Origin: Adenophora triphylla var. japonica
Lineage: Eukaryota > Streptophyta > Magnoliopsida > Asterales > Campanulaceae
Direction of reading: 5' to 3'
Assembly (NCBI GenBank): GCA_022495995.1
Contig: JAFEMH010002567.1
Location: 1-64,000 of the forward strand
DNA: 64,000 nucleotides
Shown here: in pieces, positions 43,663 through 54,590 of the stretch
Position numbering within the stretch: position 1 is the stretch's first letter
Layout of the letters: each line of letters starts with the position of its first letter
Made by a program: the position numbers and the translations under genes
Notes under the pieces: model-generated
What the model was told of the DNA's origin: nothing
Databases searched by the model: none
The model's input: the letters and a program-made list of their open reading frames with translations, nothing else

Positions 43663-46600
43663 TAGACGACCGAAGGGTAGACGTAGCTTGACAGACAATG
43701 CTTGAAACCGTGGTTTAGACAAGCCTTTAGTAAAGATGTCAGCCAGTTGATCATCAGTGGATACATAGTGAAGCTTAAGAAACCCACGAGTGACCAACTC
43801 CCGAATAAAATGATAATCAATCTCGATATGTCTCGTGCGTGCATGAAAGACGGGGTTACGAGCCATATGTAGAGCAGATAAATTATCACAATAAAGAGAG
43901 GGAGGAGTGAAAGGTAACCGAAGTTCCCGGAATAGAAACGAGAACCAACGAAGTTCAGCCGTGGTAGTCGCAAGAGCACGATACTCAGCTTCACTACTAG
44001 ACCGGGAAACTGTAGTCTGTTTCTTGGCTGTCCAAGAAACGAGATTAGGACCAATAAAGATACATGCACCAGTGGTTGAGCGACGATCATCAGGATCACC
44101 CGCCCAATCGGCATCAGAGTATGCACGTAAAGCAAGAGAAGGTGACCGATGGAAGGTGAGGCCAAGAGAAATGGTGCCACGGACGAAGCGAAGAATACGC
44201 TTGGCTGCCACCAGATGCGTGGTGCGCGGTTGATGCATAAACTGACAAACTTGGTTAACAGAGAACGCAAGATCAGGCCTAGTCAAAGTGAGATACTGGA
44301 GACCACCAACAAGACTCCGATAAGTGGAAGGATCGGGCAAGGGGTCTCCATCCTGACCAGAAAGCCGAGAGTGAGGCAGACACGGAGAAGAAGAAGGCTT
44401 GCAATCAGACATGTTGAACCGAGCCAGAAGGTCAAGAGCATACCGAGATTGCCCAAGTTGCAATGTATCACCATTTTTCGTAGCTTCAATGCCCAAGAAA
44501 AAACTGAGGTCCCCAAGGTGACGACTATCAAAAGTACCACAAATATCATCAATAACCGAGGAAACCACAACGGAAGACGAACCGGTAATGATAATATCAT
44601 CGACATAAACCAGCAGAATAGTGGTTGCTTCGGACGTATGGCGAATAAACAAGGAGGAATCAGACTTACTGTTGAAGAAACCATGATGAAGAAGGAAATC
44701 ATGTAGTCGCTGAAACCAGGCACAAGGAGACTGCTTAAGGCCATAGAGGGCCTTATGAAGCTTACAAACATGGTGAGGAGAAGAAGTATTAACAAACCCG
44801 GGTGGTTGTTTCATGTAGACTTCCTCTTGCAATACACCATTCAGAAAAGCATTACGCACATCCAGTTGCTTAATATCCCACTGTCGAGAGTGTGCCATAG
44901 TCAAGACAGTGCGGATAGTTGAAGGCTTAACGACAGGACTGAACGTCTCATCATAATCAAGACCCGCTTGTTGAGTAAACCCCTGAGCCACCAAGCGAGC
45001 TTTGTGCCGGTCAATGGAACCATCAGCCTTTCTTTTGACCTTAAAAATCCACCGACACCCAACCACGTTCATCTGGGGTTGAACGGGTACTAGAGACCAC
45101 GTCTGATTTTTATCTAATGCGGAGATTTCATCTGCCATTGCATTCTGCCAATGAGGGAATTTTGATGCTTGCTTAAAAGTACGGGGCTCGTAAAACAAAT
45201 CTTCCTGAACAGCAGTGAAACTAGAAGGAGGAAAGCACTGTGCAGTAGTCTCATATAGATCATGTAAGCCGCGATAACGAAGAGGAGGTGAAGAAGAGGA
45301 ACCTGAATTCGACATTGCCTGGGAGGAAGAGTCCGAAGTAGCGGGGTTGTTCTTGTGAAAGCGAGAATCTGTTGGACTTTTCTTTGGCGGCAAGTAGAAG
45401 GAGTGGAGGGGTCGAGTGACAATTCCGGCAATCTGTAGGGCACCGGGAATGCTGAAATCTCGGTCGACCTTGTCCCAAAGGAGTGGACTGTCTTTGAAGA
45501 AAAATGAGAGTTTGGAGGAAAGGGTGCCGTCGGGAGCCGAGCCGGAGATTGGAGACCGAAGCTTGATTGTGGGAGGGCTGCCCATAGATGAGTGTGCAAC
45601 ATGAAGAGCAGAGTCATCGTCCATGCGTGTGTTGCGAGGTAGAGGCATCCAAGTTGTCCCTGAGAGCAATTTATTTGTACAACTATTTTGCCAAGGAAAA
45701 TCAAATTCATCAAATACCACATGGCGTGATATATATACTTTCTGAGAATTTAAATCCATGCAACGGTATCCTTTACGGACATTATCATATCCAAGAAAGA
45801 TGCAGTGTAGTGATTTTGGCATAAGTTTATGAGCATTGGTAGGAACGATGTACGGAAAGCATGAACAACCAAAAACTTTAAGAAAACGATAATCAGGTTT
45901 TCTTAGCCATAATTTTTGATAAGGAGAGACAAATTTATGTTGTTGCATGGGAAGACGATTAATGAGATAAACGGCAGTATTGAAGGCTTCCAACCAAAAA
46001 TTGTAAGGAAGTTTGGCTTTGGCCAAAAGACATAGGCCCATTTCAACAATATGGCGATGTTTACGCTCTACGACCCCATTTTGTTGCGGGGTGTAAGGAC
46101 ACGTTATTTGATGAAAGATGCCAACCTGCTTAAGATAGTTGACGAAAACTCTACCAGTAAATTCACCCCCTCCATCAGTTTGGATTTTCTTAACCATGTG
46201 TATGGCAGAGATTTTACGAGATAATTGATTTTCAATCTGAGTTTTAAACGTTGAGAAAATTTGTGTCACATCAGATTTATGAGTCATGGGGAAAAGCCAA
46301 ACAAACCGAGAGAAATCATCAACAATTGATAGATAAAAACGAAATCCATTTAATGATGAAACAGGGGCGGGGCCCCAAACATCTAAATGAAGCATGTCCA
46401 AAGGATGTAAGGCATTAAAAATTCTAGAAGAAAACGGCAATCTACTAGATTTTCCTAATGGACACCAATGACAACAGTGGTGTGCATCAAACTTATTACT
46501 TAACGGTAAACTAAAATTTCGACACAAAACTTTAAAAATTGGAGTAGAGGGGTGACCCAAACGAGCATGCCAGATGTCTTGACTCGAACGTTCACCAAGA

Positions 46601-46690
46601 AGAGCAACAGGACTGTTCGGAGACTCGGAATCAAACGAAAGCTTGTACAGACCGCCAGAGTTGCGCGTAAATAAGAATCGCCTTCGTCCG
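43657..46690 (-). CDS. CopE pol: integrase, reverse transcriptase, RNase H
   Basis: An uninterrupted frame of about 1000 codons from the gag-pol frameshift to the stop at 43657. Integrase: zinc region WHARLGHPS...CHWCPLGK, core Asp residues in LHLDVWGP and IQTDGGGEFTG, Glu in NGVVERKHRHIVEMG. RT: WIFKVKRKADGSIDRHKARLVAQGF, QLDVRNAFLNGVLQEEVYM, ALYGLKQSPCAW, catalytic YVDDIIITG. RNase H: AYSDADWAGDPDDRRSTTG, SRSSSEAEYRAL, CDNLSALHMA, HIEIDYHF, DIFTKGL. All catalytic residues I can check are present. The open frame extends upstream to 46941, but that part overlaps gag-protease out of frame and is not real. Only the frameshift near 46670-46690 prevents a single copia polyprotein. Confidence 0.9.
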
Positions 46691-48100
46691 ATTGTCCTTA
46701 ACACGAAAACCAGACGAGTCAAGTTCAAAGAAGCAATCATTATCCTTAGAAAACTGACGAATGGATAATAAAGGACGATGAAGATGTGGAACGAACAACA
46801 TATTATTAAGTTTGAAAGAACGGTTGTTAATGTGCACAGCGGAACTACCAATACGAGAAATATGTAACTTAGAACCATTACCAAAAGTAACTGCATCTTT
46901 ACCTGAGTAAGGATAAGATCCGGAGAGAGAAGTGGGGTCATCAGTCATGTGATTCGTGGCACCCGAGTCGAGAATCATCGGATTAGCACGAGCCATGTAA
47001 GCAGAAAATTCCTGGCACTGTCGTCCACTATGCCCACGCTGAAAGCATAATTGACAAGTTACCTCTGGGTTTGGCAGTAACCCACGACTGGTGTTCCCAT
47101 TGTGACCACCACGGTTTTGTCCTCTGCCACCACCATTATTCTGACCACGACCGCGTCCCCCAGATCCGTTGTTGTTCCAGTTTCCATAGCCTCGATTGTT
47201 GTTGTTGTTGTTGTTCCAATTTCCATTCCAATTACCATTCCACTGACCCTGATTTCCATTACCATTATTCTGTCGTCGGCCATTGTTCCTGTTGTTACCA
47301 CGGCCGCCACCACGAGACTGATTTCCACCGCCACGATTCTGAGAAAAAGGGACCGGAGAAGGGGCTGATCCTGTACCATTAGTATGAACCGCATCAAGGG
47401 CAGTGGTCTGCTGTGTAGGGACAGCAAACTTCTGCAGTAACATCTCCTCCTTGAGAAGCAAATCGTTGAGAGCATCCAGGGTTAGCGGACTACGGGCGTG
47501 AACTGCTGCAATCGTAGTTAAGAATTCCTTGAATTCCTGACCCAATCCACCACAAATACGTTGGATCAACACAGCATCATCAACCGGATCACCCGCAGCA
47601 GTGAGGGCATCAGAGATTGACGAAGCACGGAGCAAATAATCAGCAACCGATGTGTCCGGGGCCTTTTTGAGATCATGAAGCTTCTCCTTAAGGGTTTCAA
47701 TTTGGAGAGCAGAGGTGGCGCCGAAACGTTTTGCGAGGGCGGCCCATGCCGCCGGCGCAGTATCACAGGAATTTAGATACGGTAGGACAGGTGGGGTGAC
47801 CGTACCTTTGATCCATCCACAAACCAAATCGGTGGCAGATTTCCACACCGCATGGTTGGGGTTAACAGTGCCATCGCTAAGAGTGGCAACCGGTTGTTCA
47901 GCATCGATGACACACAATAATCCATGAGTACGAAGAAGGGTTTTGAAAAGCGTACTCCAATTAACATAATTTTCTTTGGTGAGATAAGTTTGGCCCATGA
48001 TAGCCGTAGGGTTATAGAAAATTGGCAGAGAGGCAGCCGAAAAGGAAGAGGAAGAGGAGTCCATGGTAACGGAAGGTTGAGTACCCGACGAACCAGTCAT
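46631..48100 (-). CDS. CopE gag-protease
   Basis: 489 codons from ATG at 48100 (MTGSSGTQPSV). Gag core: YLTKENYVNWSTLFKTLL, WAALAKRFGATSALQI, LIQRICGGLGQEFKEFL. Then an Asn/Gly/Arg-rich stretch (about residues 255-330) and a CCHC knuckle CQLCFQRGHSGRQC (about 350). Protease motif MILDSGATNHMTDDP at about residue 370, followed by LNNMLFVPHLHRPLLS and NDCFFELDSSGFRVKD. The true frame passes to pol near 46680 by one base; the last 15 or so codons after that are not homologous to copia proteins. The leader from the PBS to the ATG is only about 60 bp. Confidence 0.9.
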   Translation of the reverse strand: MTGSSGTQPSVTMDSSSSSFSAASLPIFYNPTAIMGQTYLTKENYVNWSTLFKTLLRTHGLLCVIDAEQPVATLSDGTVNPNHAVWKSATDLVCGWIKGTVTPPVLPYLNSCDTAPAAWAALAKRFGATSALQIETLKEKLHDLKKAPDTSVADYLLRASSISDALTAAGDPVDDAVLIQRICGGLGQEFKEFLTTIAAVHARSPLTLDALNDLLLKEEMLLQKFAVPTQQTTALDAVHTNGTGSAPSPVPFSQNRGGGNQSRGGGRGNNRNNGRRQNNGNGNQGQWNGNWNGNWNNNNNNNRGYGNWNNNGSGGRGRGQNNGGGRGQNRGGHNGNTSRGLLPNPEVTCQLCFQRGHSGRQCQEFSAYMARANPMILDSGATNHMTDDPTSLSGSYPYSGKDAVTFGNGSKLHISRIGSSAVHINNRSFKLNNMLFVPHLHRPLLSIRQFSKDNDCFFELDSSGFRVKDNRTKAILIYAQLWRSVQAFV

Positions 48101-48153
48101 GACGAGGAGGAGAATAGAGAAGAGAGGAAGAATTGATCGAAGGATCGAGATTA

Positions 48154-48164
48154 GGCTGATACCA
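48154..48164 (-). other. CopE primer-binding site
   Basis: TGGTATCAGCC on the - strand directly after the 5' LTR; the first nine bases match the initiator Met-tRNA PBS common to plant copia elements. Confidence 0.85.
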
Positions 48165-48428
48165 TGTAGAATAACATAACCCTAGTACAAAATACAACAC
48201 GGCAAAGGATAGGAGAATAATTTCCGTGATATTCTTTAATACTGAGGATACAAAGATATATATATATAGATCCTAAGCTAAGATACACTAACATAGAATA
48301 TCTACAGCCACCAATTTAATTTATCTATACAAAGAACCTAAACACCAACAGGCAAATGAACTGAACAAATGCTGAGATAAACTTCAGCATTGAAAGCTAA
48401 TACTCCCAGCCGTGTAAGTCATCCAATA
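48165..48428 (-). repeat. CopE 5' LTR
   Basis: 264 bp, one base different from the 3' LTR. Same noncanonical TA...CA termini on the - strand. Confidence 0.9.
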
Positions 48429-48433
48429 GACAC

Positions 48434-48974
48434 ATCATCCCTGCTTCTAACGGTGATAAAAGGTATTTTATAAGTTTGATGATTTTTCACGAAAAACTTG
48501 GGTTTATTTTTTGCATGAAAGATCAGAACCCTTTGTTGCATTTAAGAATTTCAAAGTAGGTGTTGAAAGGAGGTTGGTGCACATATATCATGTTTAAGAA
48601 CAAATAGAAGAGGGGAATTCGATTCCAATGATTTTGATGAATTATGTAAAGTTAAAGGCATACGCAGCAGTTGGCAGCAGTGTACACACCGCAACAGAAC
48701 AGAGAAGCTGAGCAAAAGAACAGAACAATCATAGATGCAATACGATCAATGTTAGCGGAGAAGAAAGTCCCATAAATGCTTTGGCCTGAAGCTGTAAAGT
48801 GGTGCGTGCATATTCAGAAACCAACTGGCTGTGAGAGGAAAACTCCCAAAAGTAAAAGGGTGTGTTTTCTTGGGTGTTATTGATGAATCTAAAGCCTATA
48901 GGCTATATGATCCATTCAGTAGGAGTATTATTATCATCAAAGATATGTTATTTGAGAAGGAAGAAAGTTGGTAC
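48434..48974 (+). pseudogene. CopD integrase, second piece
   Basis: Resumes the CopD frame after CopE: IIPASNGDKRYFISLM (about 48434), then a short deletion, QLAAVYTPQQN and EQKNRTIIDAIRSMLAEKKVP (about 48670-48770) with the integrase Glu in the EQKNR block, GCVFLGVIDESKAYRLYDPFS (about 48858-48918) and FEKEESWY at the TrimF border. Stops at several places. Confidence 0.8.
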
Positions 48975-49576
48975 TGTTGGGATTTTGGTTCAAATTCTAA
49001 TTCTAAATTGGATTGAGAAAATTATGGGTAGGATTTTATTTCCTAATTGGACTAGAAGTGAGAAGACTGTTTCCAAATACAAGTAGGAGATGAATTTGTG
49101 AGTCCTTGTGAGTGGAGGACAAAACGATATTACTAATTGTATAAGGAAAGGGTTTTTATTTTACCTATATAAAGGGTATGAATATCATTATTTTGGGTGT
49201 GCCTTGCTGATACCAAAAGGGGCTCATTTATGGGAGATTGGGTTAATTATTAATATGTACAACTATTAGAGAGAGATGTACATTGATTATGTTTGTATTC
49301 AAGTATGTTGAGAAGGATGAGAATACCTCCACTCTTGTAATACTAGGTTATTGGTGTGTGTGAGTCTTTGCGAGTTTGTTTATTAAAACTTGCATTCTTG
49401 TAATTACATGATAATATAATGAAAGTCGTTGATCGTTCCGTACATGTAGCCCATTGATGTTAGGGTGAACCACGTAAATCTTGTGTTATTTATTTTCTTG
49501 TTATATTTTGTGCTTGTCCAAATTAATGTGGTATTGCATAACATAAATGGTTTTTATACGTTTCCGCCTACGCCCA
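48975..49576 (+). repeat. TrimF LTR 1
   Basis: TGTTGGGATTTTGG to CCTACGCCCA. 49130-49560 is colinear with 57211-57640. A TATA-like tatataaaggg is at about 49168-49180. No palindrome cluster was seen in this LTR. Confidence 0.8.
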
Positions 49577-49862
49577 GCTGTGATATCAAAGATTTTGGTT
49601 TAGCTCATGGGTGTAATTCTTTGTAATGTGCAATGAGATTGAAGATTTTAGTGTTATTTTGTTGAAGATTAATTTGGGACATTTGTGAAGAACAAAAAAA
49701 TTTGTGGTAGAAACAAGATTTATGGAGTACGATCAAAGAAGGGAAGATCATGGAAGTTTAGAGTTGAAGACGATCGCTGATGACGTGGTGGAACATGGAG
49801 ATCATGGAAAATGCAAGTTGAAGATGACAACAATGTGGTAGAATTTGAGTCCAGGGGAGATT

Positions 49863-50013
49863 TGTTGAGATTTTGATTCAAATTCTAATTTTAAATTGGA
49901 TTGAGAAAATCATGGGTAGGAATTTATTTCCTAATTGGACTAGAAGTGAGAAGATTGTTTCCAAATACAAGTAGGAGAGGAATTTGTGAGTCCTTATTAG
50001 TGGATGACAAAAT
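49863..50013 (+). repeat. TrimF LTR 2, left part
   Basis: TGTTGAGATTTTGATTC onward, matching the first 150 bp of LTR 1. It stops at the CopG insertion, whose duplication AAAAT is 50009-50013 and 57206-57210. The right part is 57211-57655. Confidence 0.85.
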
Positions 50014-51370
50014 TGTTGGAAAAAAAGTGTGTTTTGAAGGAAATAATGAGTTATTTTCTTAATTTGTTATTTGTTAAAATGACAAATTGATTGTTGGATT
50101 GTGTTCTACTCCATGAGTACATTGAAATCATATATTCATTTGTCAAAAATGGTTGAGAAATGAATGAGATATGAAGGCTCAAAGTTAATGGGTTGGAATG
50201 GGTAAAATGTGGTTATCCCACATTGGAAAAAGATGAAAAAGTGGCTAAGTTTAAATACTCCTACACTTTGGTAGGGAGTAAGATTGTGGTACATAGAGGC
50301 TCTCTCTCGCGCACAGGTGCACAGGGGGGGGGTGAAAATCATGGACCGAAATAGGCTTCGGACTACCGAACTCATGTGCATGCGTGTGGACACGAATGTA
50401 GCTCCGAAATAGCCTGCCCGCGCGAGCCCGCTTTTTACAATTTTTTTTTTTCCAAACTTGACCCAATGTTTCTGGAGGTGAGGCGGGCGCCTCGACTCCA
50501 GTAGGTGCGGCTCATTTGTGACCATTACGAGGCGGGCACCTCACGTTCCCCGAGGCGGGCGCCTGGGCTCCAGTGGCTCTACGAGGAAATGGTTTTGCAC
50601 TGTTTTGTAACAGCTCAAAAGGCTGTTAATGAAGGGGTAAATTCCAACAGCCATATAACAAACTTGACCCAATGTTTCTGGAGGTGAGGCGGGCGCCTGG
50701 ACCTGCCTGAGGCGGGCGCCTCGACTCCAGTAGGTGCGGCTCATTTGTGACCATTACGAGGCGGGCACCTCACGTTCCCCGAGGCAGGCGCCTAGGCTCC
50801 AGTGGCTCTACGAGGAAATTGTTTTGCACTGTTTTGTAACAGCTCAAAAGGCTGTTAATGAAGGGGTAAATTCCAACAGCCATATAACTGTAAAAGGGAG
50901 GTAATGAGCAAAATAATTATGCAATTATGTTGAAATAATTGTATTAATTAAGAAAATTAAAACTTGATTTAATTTTCTGTTATCTCCTTTGATTATATAA
51001 TGGCAAGAACACAACAACAGAAAGACAGATTTTCCAGAAATTCCCTACTCTCAATTTCGTTGCATATTGTTCATCTTTCCCTTGGCCTCCTTGCATTGCA
51101 TTCGTGGTGATAAAGTTCAAGCATCGACTTCAGTTCGCCGGAGGTATTCTTGTGCAACCACCGTCCGGTATATCCGTTTCATCCTGGGAGGCAAGCGTTC
51201 CATAACAACTCAAGCACAACGTGGTGAGGGGGCGTAATTTGTCTTAAGGAGAGTGTGATTTCACACGACTCGGACAGCGAAAAATTCATTTTCTTCTCTT
51301 GTATTTTCTATTTCTGTTTTAAATTAGTTTCTATATTTCCAGCAGAGATTTTGTAATAGTTATTCCAACA
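50014..51370 (+). repeat. CopG 5' LTR
   Basis: 1357 bp, about 204 bp longer than the 3' LTR because a unit of 206 bp (starting AACTTGACCCAATG at 50455 and 50661) is duplicated in tandem. A TATA-like attatataatgg is at about 50992-51003. Confidence 0.9.
50480..50800 (+). promoter_or_regulatory. CopG LTR palindrome cluster
   Basis: GAGGCG-GG-CGCCTC (6-bp arms) at 50480-50493; GAGGCGGGCACCTC (one mismatch) at 50529-50542; GAGGCGGGCGCCTG at 50552-50565; the tandem duplicate repeats the set at about 50687-50793. The 3' LTR has the same series at 56519-56620, two of them as GAGGTGGGCGCCT. The cluster precedes the TATA-like box by about 200 bp. Confidence 0.65.
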
Positions 51371-51372
51371 AT

Positions 51373-51387
51373 CTTAAGACAAATTAC
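51373..51387 (+). other. CopG putative self-complementary primer-binding site
   Basis: CTTAAGACAAATTAC, two bases after the LTR end, is the exact reverse complement of GTAATTTGTCTTAAG at 51234-51248 inside the LTR (and at about 57068-57082 in the 3' LTR). No TGG tRNA-type PBS is present at the LTR border. Confidence 0.5.
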
Positions 51388-51450
51388 TGTCTCTTCGTTG
51401 GAAGGAAAACTATTTAAAACATTGAACTAAAATTGTTTGTTTGGTTTCAG

Positions 51451-53205
51451 ATGGCTACTCAATCAAACATGGAAACCAACGCTGGGAACAACTCCGAGAA
51501 TCCTCGTGTGGAGGAAGCGCTTCGTGTGGAAACCAACTCTCAAAGGGTGGTTGTCCAAACTGTTTCGAACCATCATGGTGAGAAACCGGAAAAGTTTGTT
51601 GGCCAAGACTTTAAAAGATGGCAACAAAAGATGCTTTTCTATTTGACTACCTTGAACTTGGCGAGATTTCTTAAGGAAGATCCGTCACAGTTGGGTGAGA
51701 ATGAGACGGATGGGCAAGCCATCTCGGCTCTTGATGCTTGGAAGCATTCCGAGTTTCTTTGCAGAAATTACATCCTCAATGGATTGTCGGATACGCTATA
51801 CAATGTGTATAGTGTTAAGAAAACTGCAAAGGAACTTTGGGAGTCCTTGGAATATAAATATAAGATCGATGACGCGGGCACAAAGAAATTCATTGTGGGC
51901 CGTTTTCTCGATTACAAAATGGTGGACTCAAAAACTGTTAAAAGTCAAGTGGAAGAGTTGCAAATAATCATTCATGAAATTCATGCCGAAGGGATGGTAA
52001 TTAGTGAAAGCTTTCAAGTGGCGGCAATAATTGAAAAGTTGCCTCCCGCTTGGAAAGATTTCAAGAATTATCTTAAACATAAACGAAAAGAAATGAATGT
52101 TGAAGCGCTTGCTATTCGTCTTCGGATTGAGGAAGAGAATAGAATTGCGGAGAAGAAGTTGAATAATCTTCTTGTGGCGAAAGCCAATGTGGTGGAGCAT
52201 GTTGATAGCTCCAAGGCCAATGGCAAAGCCAAAGGCAAGTTTGGTCCCAAAAAGGGTGGTTCTAGTTTGAAGCCAAAGGGAGGAATCTCCAAGAAAAAGT
52301 TCGGTGGAACTTGTTACAATTGTGGCATTGTGGGCCACAAGTCTTCCGAGTGTAGGAAGCCAAAGAAACAAGCAAACATGGTGGATGTCATCTCGAATGA
52401 AGTTTCCGATATGCACTTGGCGGCGGTAATTTCTGAGGTGAATTTGGTGGGTTCAAACCCAAATCAGTGGTGGATTGACACCGGTGCTACTAGACATGTT
52501 TGATCAAACAAGGAAATGTTTAGTAGTTTTGAAGCCCTTGAAAATGGTGAGAAATTGTTCATGGGAAATTCTGCCACCTCCAATGTGAAAGGTCAAGGAA
52601 AGGTGGTGCTGAAGTTGACTTCCGGGAAAGAGTTGACTCTCAACAATGTGCTCTATGTGCCCGAAATCCGGAAAAATCTGGTGTCCGGATCGCTTTTGAT
52701 TAAGCATGGGTTTCGTGTTGTGTTTGAATCCGATATGGTTACTTTGTCTAAAAGTGGAATGTTTGTAGGCAAAGGTTATGTTTGTGATGGTATGTTTAAG
52801 CTTAGTGCTATGGTTGTTAAAAGCAATGTAATGGCTAACAAGCCTAAGATGAATGTGATGAATAAGAATAATTCTTCCGTTTACTTGCTTGAGTCTTCCA
52901 ATTTGTGGCATGGTAGACTAGGACATGTTAACTATGATACTATATGTAGATTAATTAACATGAATTGCATACCAAAATGTAAAATAGACTACAAACATAA
53001 ATGTGAAACTTGTGTAGAGGAAAAGTTTACAAAACCTCCGTTCCATTCGGTTGTAAGAAATAATGAACCACTTGAGTTGGTTCATACGGATTTATGTGAC
53101 TTCAAGTCAACACAAACACGAGGGGGCAATAAGTACTTTATGACTTTTGTTGATGATAGCACAAAATATTGTTATGTGTATCTTCTCAAAAGTAAAGATG
53201 AAGGC
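51451..53205 (+). pseudogene. CopG gag, protease and integrase N-terminal part (one stop)
   Basis: Start chosen at 51451 (MATQSNMET); an in-frame ATG lies 18 bases upstream. Gag: [58 protein letters not shown], Lys-rich stretch, CCHC knuckle [14 protein letters not shown] (about 52312-52353). Protease [11 protein letters not shown] at about 52470, where TGA (52501) interrupts; the same frame then continues with [50 protein letters not shown] and [10 protein letters not shown] one-base insertion near 53203 shifts the frame. Otherwise well preserved. Confidence 0.85.
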
Positions 53206-54590
53206 TATAGAGAAGTTTGTTCTCTATAAAAATGAAGTTGAAAATCAACTCAACCGGAAAATAAAGGTCATAAGAAGTGATCGTGGTGGTGAGTATGAAT
53301 TCCCTTTTGAAGGTATTTGTGCTCAACATGGGATTAAACATGTTACAACACCACCATACACCCCACAATCCAATGGAGTTGCCGAGAGGAAAAATCGGAC
53401 TCTAAAGGACATGATGAATGCCATGTTAATAAGTTCGGGGTTACCGGATAACATGTGGGGAGAGGCCGTCTTGTCGGCAAATTATGTGTTGAATAAAATG
53501 CCCCGAAAGAAAATAAATAAGAGCCCCTATGAATTGTGGCATGGAAGAGTGCCATCATACCAATACATGCGAGTGTGGGGGTGTCTTGCAAAGGTTTCAA
53601 TACCACCTCCCAAAAAGGTGAAAATTGGACCAAAAACTATTGATTGCATATTTTTTGGGTATGCTCACAATAGTAGTGCTTATAGGTTTCTTGTGCATGA
53701 ATCGAAGATTCAAGATATACACAAGAATACTATAATGGAGTCAAGAAATGCTTCTTTCTTTGAGAATGTGTTTCCGTGCAAAAGAGATGATGCAAGTTCA
53801 TCTAAACGGAGACATAATTCAATAGAAGAAGAAGAAGTCGAAGGAACAAATCATCATGATGAAAATGATGAAGCGGAGGTAGAACCTCGACGGAGCAAAC
53901 GAGGTAGGGTAGAAAAATCTTTTGGCCCAGATTTTCTAACCTATATGCTTGAAAGTGAACCACAAAGTTATAAAGAGGCCGTGAGCTCTTTCGAAGGACC
54001 TTTGTGGAAAGAGGCCATTAAAAGTGAGATTGATTCCATTTTACAAAATCACACTTGGGAATTAGTGGATCTTCCTCCGGGAAGTAAACCACTAGGATAT
54101 AGGTGGATTTTTAAAAGGAAAATGAAGACGGATGGAACAATTGACAAGTATAAGGCAAGACTTGTAATTAAAGGTTACAAGCAAAAGGAAGGCCTTGATT
54201 ACTTTGATACATATTCTCCGGTTATGAGAATAACATCGATAAGGATTGTACTTGCGATAGCTGCATTGCGGAATCTTGAAGTACATCAAATGGATGTTAA
54301 AACAGCCTTTCTAAATGGGGATTTAGAAGAGGAAATTTACATGGAGCAACCGGAAGGATTTTCTGCGCCGGGGCAAGAAAATAAAGTGTGCAAGTTAGTA
54401 AAGTCATTGTATGGCTTGAAACAAGCACCAAAACAATGGCATCAAAAGTTTGATCAAGCCATGATGGAAAGTGGATTTAAAATAAATGAATGTGACAAAT
54501 GTATCTATGTTAGAGACACGGGAAATGGCTATGTCATTTTATGTCTTTATGTAGATGACATGCTTATCATAGGAAAATTTGTGATAAAAT
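53206..54590 (+). pseudogene. CopG integrase C-terminal part and reverse transcriptase
   Basis: After the shift the frame is open for about 460 codons: VIRSDRGGEYEF (integrase second Asp), TPPYTPQSNGVAERKNRTL (Glu), WGCLAKV, then an acidic linker, WKEAIKSEIDSIL, YRWIFKRKMKTDGTIDKYKARLV, QMDVKTAFLNGDLEEEIYM, SLYGLKQAPKQWHQKF and the RT catalytic YVDDMLII (about 54550-54573). A second one-base insertion near 54577 shifts the frame to the next piece. Confidence 0.9.

Larger units (their letters stand above)
43386..48428 (-). mobile_element. Ty1-copia element CopE (young, nearly intact)
   Basis: 5043 bp inserted in CopD with perfect 5-bp duplication GACAC (43381-43385, 48429-48433). Two 264-bp LTRs differ at a single base (A/G at 43457/48236, approximate positions). 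On the - strand: PBS for initiator Met-tRNA, gag-protease, integrase, RT, RNase H, polypurine tract. Only one frameshift separates gag-protease from pol. Short LTRs and domain style fit the Ale/Retrofit-like copia group, an inference. The near-identical LTRs imply a recent insertion. Confidence 0.9.

Noticed and set aside
46650..46700. Programmed frameshift between CopE gag and pol
   Set aside because: Plant copia elements normally use one ORF and I see no slippery site; a simple mutation is more likely.
46691..46941. N-terminal extension of the CopE pol open frame
   Set aside because: It overlaps gag-protease out of frame and lacks copia homology; the true frame enters near 46680.
47071..47382. 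His/Cys/Ser-rich open frame on the + strand
   Set aside because: It is the antisense shadow of the Asn/Gly/Arg-rich stretch of CopE gag.
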